A stretch of 64,000 bases of DNA from Amphritea pacifica (GTDB lineage: Bacteria > Pseudomonadota > Gammaproteobacteria > Pseudomonadales > Balneatricaceae). The number at the start of each line of letters is the position of its first letter. The stretch's first letter is position 1. Location of the stretch: the NCBI RefSeq assembly GCF_016924145.1, contig NZ_JAFFZO010000020.1, positions 1 to 64,000 of the forward strand. The letters are read 5' to 3'. Under the pieces are notes generated by a model, which did no database searches, was not told where the DNA came from, and saw nothing but the letters and a program-made list of their open reading frames with translations. This document shows positions 9,529 to 18,073 of this stretch, one piece after another. The position numbers and the translations under genes were made by a program.

Positions 9529-11420
9529 TGGCGCTGTTACAGCAGTTACGTCAGTTGCAGTTAATCAGACCGCTGGATCTTCAGTTTGGGCGTTTCATCC
9601 GGGATGAAGAACGGCAGGATAATCCTGACAGTCATAGTAGTGAACAGCTGGCGCTGCTGGCGGTTCTGGTCAGTCTTCAGTTAGGGCGGGGCGAAGTCTG
9701 TCTGCCTCTGGATAACTGTGGCATGTTGATCGAGAGCTGGCCGGTTGCTTTGAGGGATCACGCCAAAGGGCTGTTAGGGGATATCCCGGCAGAGCATTTA
9801 CTGTCGTTTGCGGTGGTCTCCGATGGGCAGAATGAAACGCCACTGGTGTACAGCCACGGCCGTCTCTATCTGTATCGCTACTGGTACTATGAGACCCAGG
9901 TGGCCAAACGGATTCAAACGCTGACGCAGCCGGTTACTTTCGACAGTGTTGCAATCGATACTATCAGCAGCGCTTTGCAGCGATTGTTCAACGCCTCCGC
10001 GGCGGGTGAGACCGACTGGCAGCAGGTTGCCGTTGCAGTGGCACTGAGTCGTCGATTCAGTGTTATCAGTGGTGGTCCTGGAACCGGCAAAACGACAACC
10101 GTAGCGCGTTTACTCTGTCTCTATGCGGAACTGTTCAGTGCCAGGCAGGGGCGTGCCCCCCTGATCCGCCTGGCGGCACCAACCGGAAAAGCCGCAGCCC
10201 GGCTGAGTGAGTCACTGGGGCGTGCCCAGCAGGGGTTACCTGTCACTGAGTCGGTGCGGGCGATGCTTCCGGATCAGGCGGTTACCCTGCACCGCCTGCT
10301 GGGGTCACGGCCTGACAGTAAAAACTTTCGTCATAATCGGGACAACCCGCTGCATCTTGACCTGCTGGTGGTGGATGAGGCTTCAATGATTGATCTGCCG
10401 ATGATCTATCGTTTGCTGGATGCGCTGCCTGAGCACGCCCAACTGGTTATGATCGGTGACCGGGATCAGTTGGCATCAGTCGAGGCGGGCAGTGTGCTGG
10501 GAGATATCTGTGCCTGGCAACAGCAGGAGGGTTCTGGTGAGCTTTGCTACAGCCCGGTACAGCTAAGCTATCTGCAACAGGTGTGTTCGCTGTCCGCACC
10601 TCCCTCTGCAGCGGGAAATAATCCGGTTGCCGATGCGCTGGCGCTGCTGCGAAAAAGTTATCGCTTTGATGAACACAGCGGTATTGGTCAACTGGCCCGA
10701 GCGGTTAACCGCGGAGAAGCAGAGGCTGCGGTCCGTTTATTCAGTGAAAACTGGCAGGATATCGGCTTTGTACCTCTGTCTGAAGATGGTTACCAGCAGA
10801 TGGTGGCTGAGGTTGCCAGAGGCTACTCAGATTATCTGAAACGTATGCAGGGTGGAGAGTCACCACAGCAACTGCTGCAAGCGTTCAATCAGATCCAGTT
10901 GCTGGCGGTGGTACGTCAGGGAGTCTACGGTGTGGAGGGGCTCAACCAGGCGATAGAGGCACAGCTACAGCGACAGAATCTGATCAGTGTGACGGGGGCC
11001 TGGTACGCTGGGCGTCCGGTGATGATCAGCCGTAATGACTATCAGTTGGGACTGTATAATGGTGATATTGGTATTACCGTTGCAGATCCGGATGGCAAAC
11101 TCAGAGTCTGGTTTGAACTGCCTGATGGTTCGATGAAGGGAGTACTTCCCGGACGCTTACCCGAGCATGAAACGGTATATGCTATGACCGTACACAAGAG
11201 TCAGGGGTCAGAGTTCGAAACGGTGGTAATGATACTGCCTGCGGAGGAAACTCCATTATTAACCCGGGAGCTGATCTATACGGGCATTACCAGGGCTAAA
11301 TGTAAGTTTGTGTTACATGCGACAACTGACGCGCTGATTAAAGGAAGTCACCGGCGGACAGAGAGAGCCAGCGGATTAAGCTGGCGTCTGTGGCAGTCCT
11401 CCGGGACTTATGGGGGCTAG
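9528..11420 (+). CDS. recD: Exodeoxyribonuclease V alpha subunit RecD
   Basis: RecD is the 5'-3' SF1B helicase motor of RecBCD. Walker A is GGPGTGKTTT near residue 185. Walker B is VVDEASMID near 285, followed by IGDRDQLASVEAGSVLGD. The C-terminal UvrD-like motif reads MTVHKSQGSEFETVV. The ATG at 9528 shares its first base with the recB stop (TGATG), behind a GGGAGGGG site; a GTG one codon earlier is less likely. Length 630 aa is normal. It completes the recCBD operon. Confidence 0.95.
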   Translation: MALLQQLRQLQLIRPLDLQFGRFIRDEERQDNPDSHSSEQLALLAVLVSLQLGRGEVCLPLDNCGMLIESWPVALRDHAKGLLGDIPAEHLLSFAVVSDGQNETPLVYSHGRLYLYRYWYYETQVAKRIQTLTQPVTFDSVAIDTISSALQRLFNASAAGETDWQQVAVAVALSRRFSVISGGPGTGKTTTVARLLCLYAELFSARQGRAPLIRLAAPTGKAAARLSESLGRAQQGLPVTESVRAMLPDQAVTLHRLLGSRPDSKNFRHNRDNPLHLDLLVVDEASMIDLPMIYRLLDALPEHAQLVMIGDRDQLASVEAGSVLGDICAWQQQEGSGELCYSPVQLSYLQQVCSLSAPPSAAGNNPVADALALLRKSYRFDEHSGIGQLARAVNRGEAEAAVRLFSENWQDIGFVPLSEDGYQQMVAEVARGYSDYLKRMQGGESPQQLLQAFNQIQLLAVVRQGVYGVEGLNQAIEAQLQRQNLISVTGAWYAGRPVMISRNDYQLGLYNGDIGITVADPDGKLRVWFELPDGSMKGVLPGRLPEHETVYAMTVHKSQGSEFETVVMILPAEETPLLTRELIYTGITRAKCKFVLHATTDALIKGSHRRTERASGLSWRLWQSSGTYGG

Positions 11421-11422
11421 CT

Positions 11423-11671
11423 TCAGGCCTTGGCTTCCTGTTCATCAACGAACGCAGCAAACTCGGTAAAACCACCGATATGCTCCTGGCCATGAAAGAT
11501 CTGGGGAACAGTATCAACCGGTTTGCCGACAGTTTTTTCCAGATCCTGCTTGGTGATACCCTCTTCGTGGATATCGATGTAGCGGTGATCCAGATTTTTC
11601 ATTTCACATAGTTGTTTCGCACGGGTACAAAAGCCACAGCCTTTACGGCCAAATATAGTAATTCGTTGCAT
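11423..11671 (-). CDS. grxA: Glutaredoxin of the GrxA type
   Basis: An 82-residue cytosolic thiol-disulfide oxidoreductase that uses glutathione. The opening MQRITIFGRKGCGFC carries the dithiol site CGFC (residues 12-15), where E. coli Grx1 has CPYC. TVPQIFHGQEHIGGFTEF matches the glutathione-binding TVP and GG motifs of Grx1. A purine-rich GGAG site stands before the ATG at 11671. It is convergent with recD, with only two bases between the stops and no obvious terminator. Confidence 0.88.
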   Translation of the reverse strand: MQRITIFGRKGCGFCTRAKQLCEMKNLDHRYIDIHEEGITKQDLEKTVGKPVDTVPQIFHGQEHIGGFTEFAAFVDEQEAKA

Positions 11672-11823
11672 ATCCTGCTCTCCTTAAATCTGTTTGAATG
11701 TATTGAAACAGTTTACCAGTTGCAACACCAATTGCCTTTTTTAATGTTTTAGATAGACAGAGGTTATCGTTGAAGCAATCTTGGTTTAAAATGATAGGTA
11801 CAACGAGATGAACGGGTAACACT

Positions 11824-12315
11824 GTGCCAGAAAATATTCCGATCCACCGGCTTAAAGATATGCCGGTATTTGGTGGATTGCGTGAAGATATCGTTAAGCT
11901 GATCCTTGAAGGTAGTCATTACGTTGAGCGTGAGGCAGGCGAACCGTTTTTTCTTGAGGGTGAACGGGGGGATTCCTCGTTTATTGTCGAGTCTGGTAGT
12001 GCGGCCCTGTTCAAGGTAAGCAGCTCTGGCGAACAGTATAAGATCCGCGCTTTTTTACCGGGTGAGTGCTTTGGTGCCATGGCCTTGCTGGGAGTTTATC
12101 CCCGCAGCGGTATAGTGAAGGCGATGGAACCCTGTCGCGCAGTAGAGATTAAGGCAGATCAACTGTTTTCTGTCTATCAGGCCGATCCGGAACAGTATGT
12201 TCTGATATTCATGAATATGGCACGGGACCTCAGTCGTCGTCTCAGGGATACCGATGATCAGTTAGTCGAGTGCCTCGAAGAGCGACAGCAGAGTGGCTTG
12301 AAGACGATCCCTTAG
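11824..12315 (+). CDS. Cyclic nucleotide-binding (Crp-like sensor) domain protein
   Basis: A 163-aa protein made almost only of a CAP_ED-type beta-roll. It shows LKDMPVFGGL near residue 11, then GEPFFLEGERGDSSFIVESG, and PGECFGAMALLG, which is the phosphate-binding cassette region (FGE in Crp, FGA here). It then has a dimerisation-like helix but no DNA-binding domain, so it is not a full Crp-type activator. Start is GTG at 11824. The family senses cAMP, cGMP or other ligands; the partner is unknown. A hairpin terminator follows at 12356. Confidence 0.75.
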   Translation: MPENIPIHRLKDMPVFGGLREDIVKLILEGSHYVEREAGEPFFLEGERGDSSFIVESGSAALFKVSSSGEQYKIRAFLPGECFGAMALLGVYPRSGIVKAMEPCRAVEIKADQLFSVYQADPEQYVLIFMNMARDLSRRLRDTDDQLVECLEERQQSGLKTIP

Positions 12316-12355
12316 ACGCTTCAGCTTAGCTTCATGCAAATTCAGCTTTAAATTA

Positions 12356-12382
12356 AAAAGGGTGGCCTGAAGCCACCCTTTT
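12356..12382. terminator. Bidirectional intrinsic terminator
   Basis: An 11-bp perfect stem AAAAGGGTGGC/GCCACCCTTTT with a 5-nt loop, T-rich on both strands. It lies 40 bp after the cyclic-nucleotide-binding gene and 59 bp after the end of the minus-strand SH3 gene, so it can serve both. Confidence 0.8.
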
Positions 12383-12441
12383 GTGATCCTGCCATCGCTG
12401 AATCATTATAATCCCCAGCTAACGGGGTTGTAGAATAGCTG

Positions 12442-13032
12442 TTACCAGGTGTCATGCCGCTTTCTGCGTTTTGGCAGATAAGGGATCATCAGCCCCAACA
12501 GTAAACCACCAAACGCAACCAGTCCTCCATAGGTGAACCAGCGCATCAGATTGCTTTCATCCATGCCGTTGATGGTTCTGTTAAGACTGACTATCTCCTC
12601 TTCCAGGGCGGACACTTTGCCGGCATTTCCGGCATTCTGACCCGCAAGCGTCTGGTTTTGTTGCTTCAGTGCCGCAATCTCTTCAGCCTGAGCGGCCAGA
12701 TCGGCTTCGTTCTGTTTCAGCTGTTCCTGCAACTTGGGAAAACGGTCTGCAAGGCTGGTACCCGATGAGATTTTATCAGCCGGCATCCAGCCCACCTTGC
12801 CACTGGGTGTTTTAATCTGGATAAAATCGGTTTTTTCGTTGCGGCTTAATACCGTTACCGGGGTGCCGCTGCGGATCCTGCCGGTAATCCGGTACTCTGT
12901 TCCCGGTCCTCCGTGATAGAAGGTATAAACGTCGTCACTGATATAGTTAGCAGCGTGAGACGATGTTGTCAGTGCCATCGCGAAAAGTCCCGCGACCAAT
13001 GTTTTCTTCGGGAGTCGGTTTAACGAATTCAT
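12442..13032 (-). CDS. SH3-domain protein with coiled coil and C-terminal membrane anchor (TIGR04211/YgiM-like)
   Basis: A 196-aa envelope protein. A signal peptide (residues 1-28, ending SHA) is followed by a bacterial SH3 domain at about 30-90 (GPGTEYRITGRI, GKVGWMPADKI). A coiled coil rich in Glu/Leu/Ala/Gln spans about 100-160. One membrane helix is near 168-185, with a basic tail KRRKRHDTW on the cytoplasmic side. The architecture matches the YgiM-like family in gammaproteobacteria, whose function is not well defined. It is a single gene, divergent from the glutaredoxin at 13285. Confidence 0.85.
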   Translation of the reverse strand: MNSLNRLPKKTLVAGLFAMALTTSSHAANYISDDVYTFYHGGPGTEYRITGRIRSGTPVTVLSRNEKTDFIQIKTPSGKVGWMPADKISSGTSLADRFPKLQEQLKQNEADLAAQAEEIAALKQQNQTLAGQNAGNAGKVSALEEEIVSLNRTINGMDESNLMRWFTYGGLVAFGGLLLGLMIPYLPKRRKRHDTW

Positions 13033-13284
13033 GTTCTTCCTGTTTGTATAGACGTTCAGCTTTCCCCCCCCTAAAACCGAAACCTGGTTTTCAGGTAAAG
13101 CTGGACAGGGTAGACCTGCAAGCGAAAGATAAGTTCAGCGAATTGTAGTAATAATTTAACATTATACAGTCAAATGACTGCGCTTTAACCCCTGTTTTTT
13201 ATAAGGAAATGATTTGCAAAGGTGGTGATATACTATAGCGCGAACTAACCGGTTGCTATCAGGCCGAATTGAGGAGTTATTAAA

Positions 13285-13671
13285 GTGTCATTTATTCGTT
13301 GGTTTCTGGGCAGAATTATCCTGCTGTTGAACTTCATTTTCAGTCCTCGTCCGTTTAAACGAGCACCAGAGGAACAGCGTGCATTGGACCTGCGCACAAC
13401 TAACCTCTCCCTCTATCAGTACGAAGCATGTCCTTTCTGCGTTAAAGTGCGTCGTTCACTGCGTCGTAATAGCCTTAATATTGAGTTGCGTGATGCCAAA
13501 AATGTTGAGCAGTATCGCATTGAGCTACTTGAGGGGGGCGGTAAGTTAAAAGTGCCCTGTCTGAGAATTGATGAAGGTGAAGGCAACGTCAGTTGGATGT
13601 ATGAGTCCTCAGATATAATCCACTATCTCGAACAGACTTATCTCGAGTCAAATCTACAAAAAGCAGCTTAA
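13285..13671 (+). CDS. Membrane-anchored glutaredoxin-like protein
   Basis: A 128-aa protein with an N-terminal hydrophobic helix (residues about 5-20) and a glutaredoxin/GST-N thioredoxin fold. The redox motif CPFC is at residues 49-52 (YEACPFCVKVRR). A cis-Pro motif KVPCLRI follows, then a glutathione-binding SSDIIHYL segment. The start is GTG at 13285 because a clear GAGGAG lies 9-14 bases upstream. The family probably handles glutathione-mixed disulfides near the membrane. Its stop codon lies inside the loop of its own terminator. Confidence 0.85.
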   Translation: MSFIRWFLGRIILLLNFIFSPRPFKRAPEEQRALDLRTTNLSLYQYEACPFCVKVRRSLRRNSLNIELRDAKNVEQYRIELLEGGGKLKVPCLRIDEGEGNVSWMYESSDIIHYLEQTYLESNLQKAA

Positions 13672-13684
13672 CGCTGCTTTTTTT
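13658..13684 (+). terminator. Intrinsic terminator overlapping the glutaredoxin stop codon
   Basis: Stem AAAAAGCAGC/GCTGCTTTTT (13658-13667 with 13673-13682) and a T-run. The TAA stop sits in the loop, so the last codons of the gene form the 5' arm. Confidence 0.8.
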
Positions 13685-13753
13685 ATCGCCCAAGACTGGT
13701 GTCTTTGTGAATATTAAGATAACTTATCTGTATATTTAACCAGTGTTTCTTCC

Positions 13754-13801
13754 GACATGATCCTATACATTGCAGAGAAACCCAGCCTGGCCCGGGCGAT
13801 C
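13754..13801 (+). repeat. Left copy of a 48-bp perfect direct repeat (topB 5' end)
   Basis: These 48 bases are identical to 15971-16018 and comprise GAC plus the first 15 codons of topB. The bases on either side differ. The two copies flank a 2.17-kb segment with the GSCFA and SGNH genes. Seen directly in the sequence. Confidence 0.97.
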
Positions 13802-13882
13802 AAACCTGCGGCCTGCCCGGTCATAGCGCCTGGTGTAGGGAATACCGGTGCGGTAGCAAAGCAACTTGAATGCAGTTATTGA
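13757..13882 (+). pseudogene. Truncated topB 5' fragment
   Basis: An ATG at 13757 begins the first 15 residues of DNA topoisomerase III (MILYIAEKPSLARAI), identical to the intact gene at 15974. The frame then leaves topB at 13802 and runs 26 unrelated codons to a TGA at 13880. The sequence just upstream, downstream of the glutaredoxin terminator, is probably the original topB promoter region. The fragment lacks everything needed for activity. Confidence 0.85.
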
Positions 13883-14033
13883 AATGTGTGATGCTATAGA
13901 ATATATAATCAAAAGAACTGCGTAGCGATATTATGGCTCTTTTAAACCAGTTGTTTTAAATGTCAGCTTTTTAAATTAATTTTTAACGCTGGTTTAATTG
14001 CTTTTAATTAAATTAAATCTTCTTGGGAATGTG
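13802..14033. other. AT-rich stretch at the left end of the inserted segment
   Basis: After about 80 bases of ordinary composition that extend the truncated topB frame, the DNA becomes strongly AT-rich up to the GSCFA gene. No integrase or transposase remnant is visible. Promoter-like AT tracts occur (TATAGAATATATAA near 13900), but I cannot fix a single promoter. Confidence 0.5.
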
Positions 14034-15080
14034 ATGATGAGTAATCCTTACGACAACCTGCCCGATAATGCGTTTTGGCGAAAAGCCGTTGCCGAAAAAC
14101 ACCCATTAAATATTGAATCAATTTATAAGAAAAAGTTTAATATCAATAATAAACATAAAATTGCATCGGCAGGTAGTTGTTTTGCTCAGCATATTGGACG
14201 CAAGTTGCGAGAGCATAGTTTTAACTACATGGATTATGAGCCCGCACCAAAAATATTGGCCCAGCAACTTCGTGCAGGCTTTGGTTATGAGATGTATTCT
14301 GCACGATATGGGAATATTTATACGGCCCGCCAGCTTATTCAGCTGTTTGAACGGGCATTTGATGAGTTTACTCCTAAAGAGGATTACTGGGAAAATGATG
14401 GGGCTTTCTTTGACCCATTCAGACCCACCATCGAGAAAGGAGGCTACGCTTCTTTGGATGAACTGCATATTTGCCGCAGGAGCCATCTGAAAAAAGTACG
14501 GCAGCTTTTTCTGGATATGGATGTGTTTATATTTACACTGGGGCTTACAGAAGCCTGGATCTCAAAAGAGGATGGGGCTGTGTTTCCTCTCTGCCCTGGA
14601 ACTGTGGCAGGCTCATTTGACGCCGATAAATATGAATTTCATAACTTCACGTACAGTGAAATTGTCAAAGATATGCTGAAGTTTATGAACAAACTTAATC
14701 AGGTAAACAAAGGGGTTAAGCTGATACTGACCGTTTCTCCTGTACCCCTGACTGCAACAGCAACCGGAAATCATGTTCTTACTGCTACCACATATTCTAA
14801 ATCTGTGCTCAGAGCGGTCGCTGGAGAGCTGTATCAAAATCATCCCCGGGTGGATTACTACCCATCCTATGAACTTGTTACCGGAGCGCCGATGAGGTCG
14901 ATGTTCTTTGAGCCTAATATGCGCTCAGTTGTGCCAAAGGGGGTTGAGCATGTACTGAGTTATTTTTTGCAGGAACATCTGCCTGAAAAACAACAGCAAA
15001 CTGATCAGAGAGACCCCGAATCACAGCAGGATGAAGATGTCATCTGCGATGAAGTATTACTGGAGGCAGGTTTGCTATGA
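14034..15080 (+). CDS. GSCFA-domain protein
   Basis: A 348-aa protein of the GSCFA family, named for the motif seen here as AGSCFAQHIGRKL near residue 45. The family is related to SGNH/GDSL esterases and is often found with surface-polysaccharide or acyl-modifying genes; its reaction is not established. A second conserved block, FIFTLGLTEAWISK, is near 165, and LTVSPVPLTAT near 235. The C-terminal 30 residues are Gln/Asp/Glu-rich. Start is ATG 14034 or 14037 behind GGGA; an upstream ATG adds 12 residues. The stop overlaps the next start (ATGA). Codon use is more AT-rich than that of the neighbours, which suggests transfer. Confidence 0.85.
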   Translation: MMSNPYDNLPDNAFWRKAVAEKHPLNIESIYKKKFNINNKHKIASAGSCFAQHIGRKLREHSFNYMDYEPAPKILAQQLRAGFGYEMYSARYGNIYTARQLIQLFERAFDEFTPKEDYWENDGAFFDPFRPTIEKGGYASLDELHICRRSHLKKVRQLFLDMDVFIFTLGLTEAWISKEDGAVFPLCPGTVAGSFDADKYEFHNFTYSEIVKDMLKFMNKLNQVNKGVKLILTVSPVPLTATATGNHVLTATTYSKSVLRAVAGELYQNHPRVDYYPSYELVTGAPMRSMFFEPNMRSVVPKGVEHVLSYFLQEHLPEKQQQTDQRDPESQQDEDVICDEVLLEAGLL

Positions 15081-15799
15081 AGGTTGTATTAATTGGAGAC
15101 TCTAACATTGCGGCAATCAGAAACGCATATGTTGAATCAGAGGATGCCCGGGCCTTACATCCTGACGGGGTGAGTGAGGTCAGTTTTTTGGGGATGAGTA
15201 ATAACAGCTACCATCAGCCCTTTTATAGTAATGAAACCAGTCAGGTGGTTGTAAAGAGACCTGATGGTTCCATTGTTGCTAATATCCGGGCTGCTGATGA
15301 TACCGTGTATGGAATCTTGCTGGGAACCACCACGCAACGGATAAGTAATAGTGGAGACTGGGGAGTCTATGCCCCCGTCAGCCTCATGAATGATGAAAAA
15401 ATACCTGTGTCAGATAAGCAGATTCTGGAGATTATTAAGTATGACCTGAAATTTAAACTAGAGTTTATTAATGAGATTAATTCTCTGGGAGCTGATTTTT
15501 TTCTGATCTCATCTCCTCCACCAAGAGATAGTCATCCAGCCTTTGTGAAGAATGAGAGAAAATCGATATATAAGTATATTGATGCTCTTTATAGAGAAAT
15601 CTTTATTAATGCAATGTCTGAGCTTGATCTGCATTTTTTAGATTATCCTGCTAATGTTGTGAAAGATGATGGTTTTATGATTCATGAGTATAATCCAGTT
15701 AAAGCAGATGACTATTTTCATGCAAACTCTAAATATGGTTTCTTGCAGTTGATGCAGGTTTTCCGATACGTTGAAGCTAAGTATTGTTTACAAACGTAG
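15077..15799 (+). CDS. SGNH/GDSL-like hydrolase family protein
   Basis: A 240-aa protein beginning MKVVLIGDSNIAAIRNAYV, where GDSN fits block I of SGNH hydrolases (catalytic Ser9). LLGTTTQRIS and FFLISSPPPRDSHPAF occupy positions like later blocks. A C-terminal D-x-x-H-type pair is seen in DDYFHANSKYG. No signal peptide, so it is probably cytoplasmic. It is translationally coupled to the GSCFA gene by a 4-bp overlap, so the two probably act on the same substrate, perhaps an acylated saccharide. That is inference from the pairing. Confidence 0.65.
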   Translation: MKVVLIGDSNIAAIRNAYVESEDARALHPDGVSEVSFLGMSNNSYHQPFYSNETSQVVVKRPDGSIVANIRAADDTVYGILLGTTTQRISNSGDWGVYAPVSLMNDEKIPVSDKQILEIIKYDLKFKLEFINEINSLGADFFLISSPPPRDSHPAFVKNERKSIYKYIDALYREIFINAMSELDLHFLDYPANVVKDDGFMIHEYNPVKADDYFHANSKYGFLQLMQVFRYVEAKYCLQT

Positions 15800-15970
15800 A
15801 GCTTGAGTAAGCGAGAGCTGTTCTCTGTTTACAATGAACGGTTTTTTATAATCGATAAACTCCTTTTTGCACTTGTGAACCCAATTAACAGCTAGCAATT
15901 TGAAAGCTGTAGTCTCAAATTATTGATGAAGCTGCGGTTGCTTATTACAGATCTTAACTATTGATATCAT

Positions 15971-16018
15971 GACATGATCCTATACATTGCAGAGAAACCC
16001 AGCCTGGCCCGGGCGATC
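15971..16018 (+). repeat. Right copy of the 48-bp direct repeat, forming the start of intact topB
   Basis: Identical to 13754-13801. Here the repeat continues in frame into the full topB gene, so this copy supplies the functional start. Confidence 0.97.
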
Positions 16019-17992
16019 GCTGATGTTTTACCCAAACCCCATAAAAAACACGATGGCTATATCGAACTGGGTAATGGCGACTGTGTCAGTTGGTGCCTTG
16101 GGCATCTGCTGGAGCAGGCTGATCCTGCGGATTACAATCCCGATTTTAAACCCTGGCGCTTTGAACACCTGCCGATTATTCCCGATGAGTGGAAGTTAAA
16201 GCCCCGTAGTCAGACCCGTTCACAGCTGGCGGTGTTGCGTAAACTGATTCGGCAGTCGAAACAGCTTGTACATGCGGGCGATCCCGACCGCGAGGGACAA
16301 CTGCTGGTGGATGAGGCGATCAACTATCTGGGGGCCAGTGAGACCAAGAAGAGAACCGCACAGCGGCTGTTAATCAGCGATCTCAACCCTAAGGCGGTAA
16401 GTGCGGCGCTGGGGTGTCTTAAATCGAACACGGAATTTATACCGTTATCTGTATCGGCGCTGGCGCGCTCACGCGCGGATTGGATCTACGGTATCAATCT
16501 CACCCGGGCGTACAGTATTCAGGGGCGCAAAGCGGGGTACAACGGTGTGCTCTCGGTTGGCCGGGTGCAGACGCCACTGCTGGGGCTGGTAGTCCGGCGT
16601 GATAAAGAGATTGAGAACTTTGTCTCCAAACCGTTCTATGAGGTGCAGGCGGTGATTGAGACTGAGGCGGGGGAACACTTCAAAGCGCGCTGGAAGCCCA
16701 GTGAGAATTGCCAGCCCTATCAGGATGAAGAGGGGCGGGTATTAAACCGAAAGCTTGCCGAGAATGTGATCGCCCGGATCAAAGGACAGCCCGCAGAGCT
16801 GGTAAAACTGACCCAGAAGCGTAAGAAGGAAAATGCGCCGCTGCCTTTCAACCTGTCTGCGCTACAGATAGAAGCAGCAAAGCGTTTCGGTATGAGCGCT
16901 AAAGCCGTTTTGGATAGCTGTCAGTCATTGTATGAACGACACAAACTGCTGACCTATCCCCGTTCTGATTGCCGCTACCTGCCTGAAGAGCATCATCGGC
17001 AGGCAGGTGAAGTGATCAGTGCTATCACCGCTAATCAGCAGGCACTGAACGCGTTTCTTCCCGAGATGGATTCCTCCCGTCGCTCATCGGCCTGGAACGA
17101 TAAGAAAGTCAGCGCCCATCACGCGATTATACCGACCACCCGGCAGGCAAATCCTGCCTCGCTGAGTCAGCCGGAAAGCCAGATATATGATCTGGTTAGC
17201 CGATACTATCTGGCCCAGTTTATGGCGCCCTACGAGTATGATGATACCCGGGCTGATCTGACTATTGCGGGCGGGCAGTTTATAGCAACCGCCCATCAGA
17301 CGTTGAATTCTGGTTGGAAACTGCTGCTCTCTTCTTCGGAAGCAAAACATAGTTCGCTGCCGCAATTGTCCGAAGGGCAGCCGTTACAATGTGTTGAGGG
17401 GCTGCTGGAAGAGAAAAACACCCAGCCGCCCAAGTATTTCACCGATGCGACCCTGTTGGCGGCGATGACCGGCATCAGTCGCTATGTGGCTGATCCGGAG
17501 ATCCGCAAGGTGTTGAAAGAGACTGATGGTCTGGGTACAGAAGCCACCCGGGCGGGCATCATCGAACTGCTGTTTACCCGGGGGTTTTTTGTCCGGCAGG
17601 GGAAAGCGATCCGCTCTACCACGGTGGGGCGGGCGCTGATTGATTGCCTGCCAGAGAGCGCCACGACACCGGATATGACCGCACTCTGGGAGTCAGAGCT
17701 AAGCCGGATCAGTCAGCAGGAAACCAGTTACAGTCGTTTTATGCAGCCGCTGACAGAGCGTCTGCATCAGTTAATTGCGCAGTCCGCTGAGGTGGTAATT
17801 CCAGAGACACTGAAGGCGCTAAGTCCTGCGCCTAAAAAGCGCCGCACCAGCGGAGCCCGCAGAGCTTCAACCTCTAAAAAGCCTGGCGTTAAAAAAACCG
17901 TCGCAAAGAGATCAGCCGCTAAAACATCTGCGGCTAAAAAAACAGCCAGTGCAAAGTCCCGGGCACCAGCCAGCAGTAAGAAACAGAGCTAA
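15974..17992 (+). CDS. topB: DNA topoisomerase III
   Basis: A type IA topoisomerase of 672 aa that decatenates DNA by single-strand passage. The TOPRIM domain starts at MILYIAEKPSLARAIADVLP and includes HAGDPDREGQLLVDEA (D-x-D pair) near 100. The active-site Tyr is in the segment KLLTYPRSDCRYLP near 330. The last 55 residues are a Lys/Ala/Ser-rich basic tail (AKKTA-type repeats), likely a non-specific DNA-binding extension. The gene stands just right of the inserted GSCFA/SGNH segment, so its native upstream region has been replaced by AT-rich DNA. Confidence 0.95.
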   Translation: MILYIAEKPSLARAIADVLPKPHKKHDGYIELGNGDCVSWCLGHLLEQADPADYNPDFKPWRFEHLPIIPDEWKLKPRSQTRSQLAVLRKLIRQSKQLVHAGDPDREGQLLVDEAINYLGASETKKRTAQRLLISDLNPKAVSAALGCLKSNTEFIPLSVSALARSRADWIYGINLTRAYSIQGRKAGYNGVLSVGRVQTPLLGLVVRRDKEIENFVSKPFYEVQAVIETEAGEHFKARWKPSENCQPYQDEEGRVLNRKLAENVIARIKGQPAELVKLTQKRKKENAPLPFNLSALQIEAAKRFGMSAKAVLDSCQSLYERHKLLTYPRSDCRYLPEEHHRQAGEVISAITANQQALNAFLPEMDSSRRSSAWNDKKVSAHHAIIPTTRQANPASLSQPESQIYDLVSRYYLAQFMAPYEYDDTRADLTIAGGQFIATAHQTLNSGWKLLLSSSEAKHSSLPQLSEGQPLQCVEGLLEEKNTQPPKYFTDATLLAAMTGISRYVADPEIRKVLKETDGLGTEATRAGIIELLFTRGFFVRQGKAIRSTTVGRALIDCLPESATTPDMTALWESELSRISQQETSYSRFMQPLTERLHQLIAQSAEVVIPETLKALSPAPKKRRTSGARRASTSKKPGVKKTVAKRSAAKTSAAKKTASAKSRAPASSKKQS

Positions 17993-18010
17993 GTATAAAG
18001 TAACAGAATT

Positions 18011-18038
18011 AAAAACGGTGCTCTGGGGCACCGTTTTT
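18011..18038. terminator. Bidirectional intrinsic terminator after topB
   Basis: Stem AAAAACGGTGC/GCACCGTTTTT (18011-18021 with 18028-18038). T-runs on both strands serve topB and the convergent MazG-like gene. Confidence 0.8.
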
Positions 18039-18073
18039 CTGGCTATATAGTGATAACGCTTCAGGCGGGCTTT

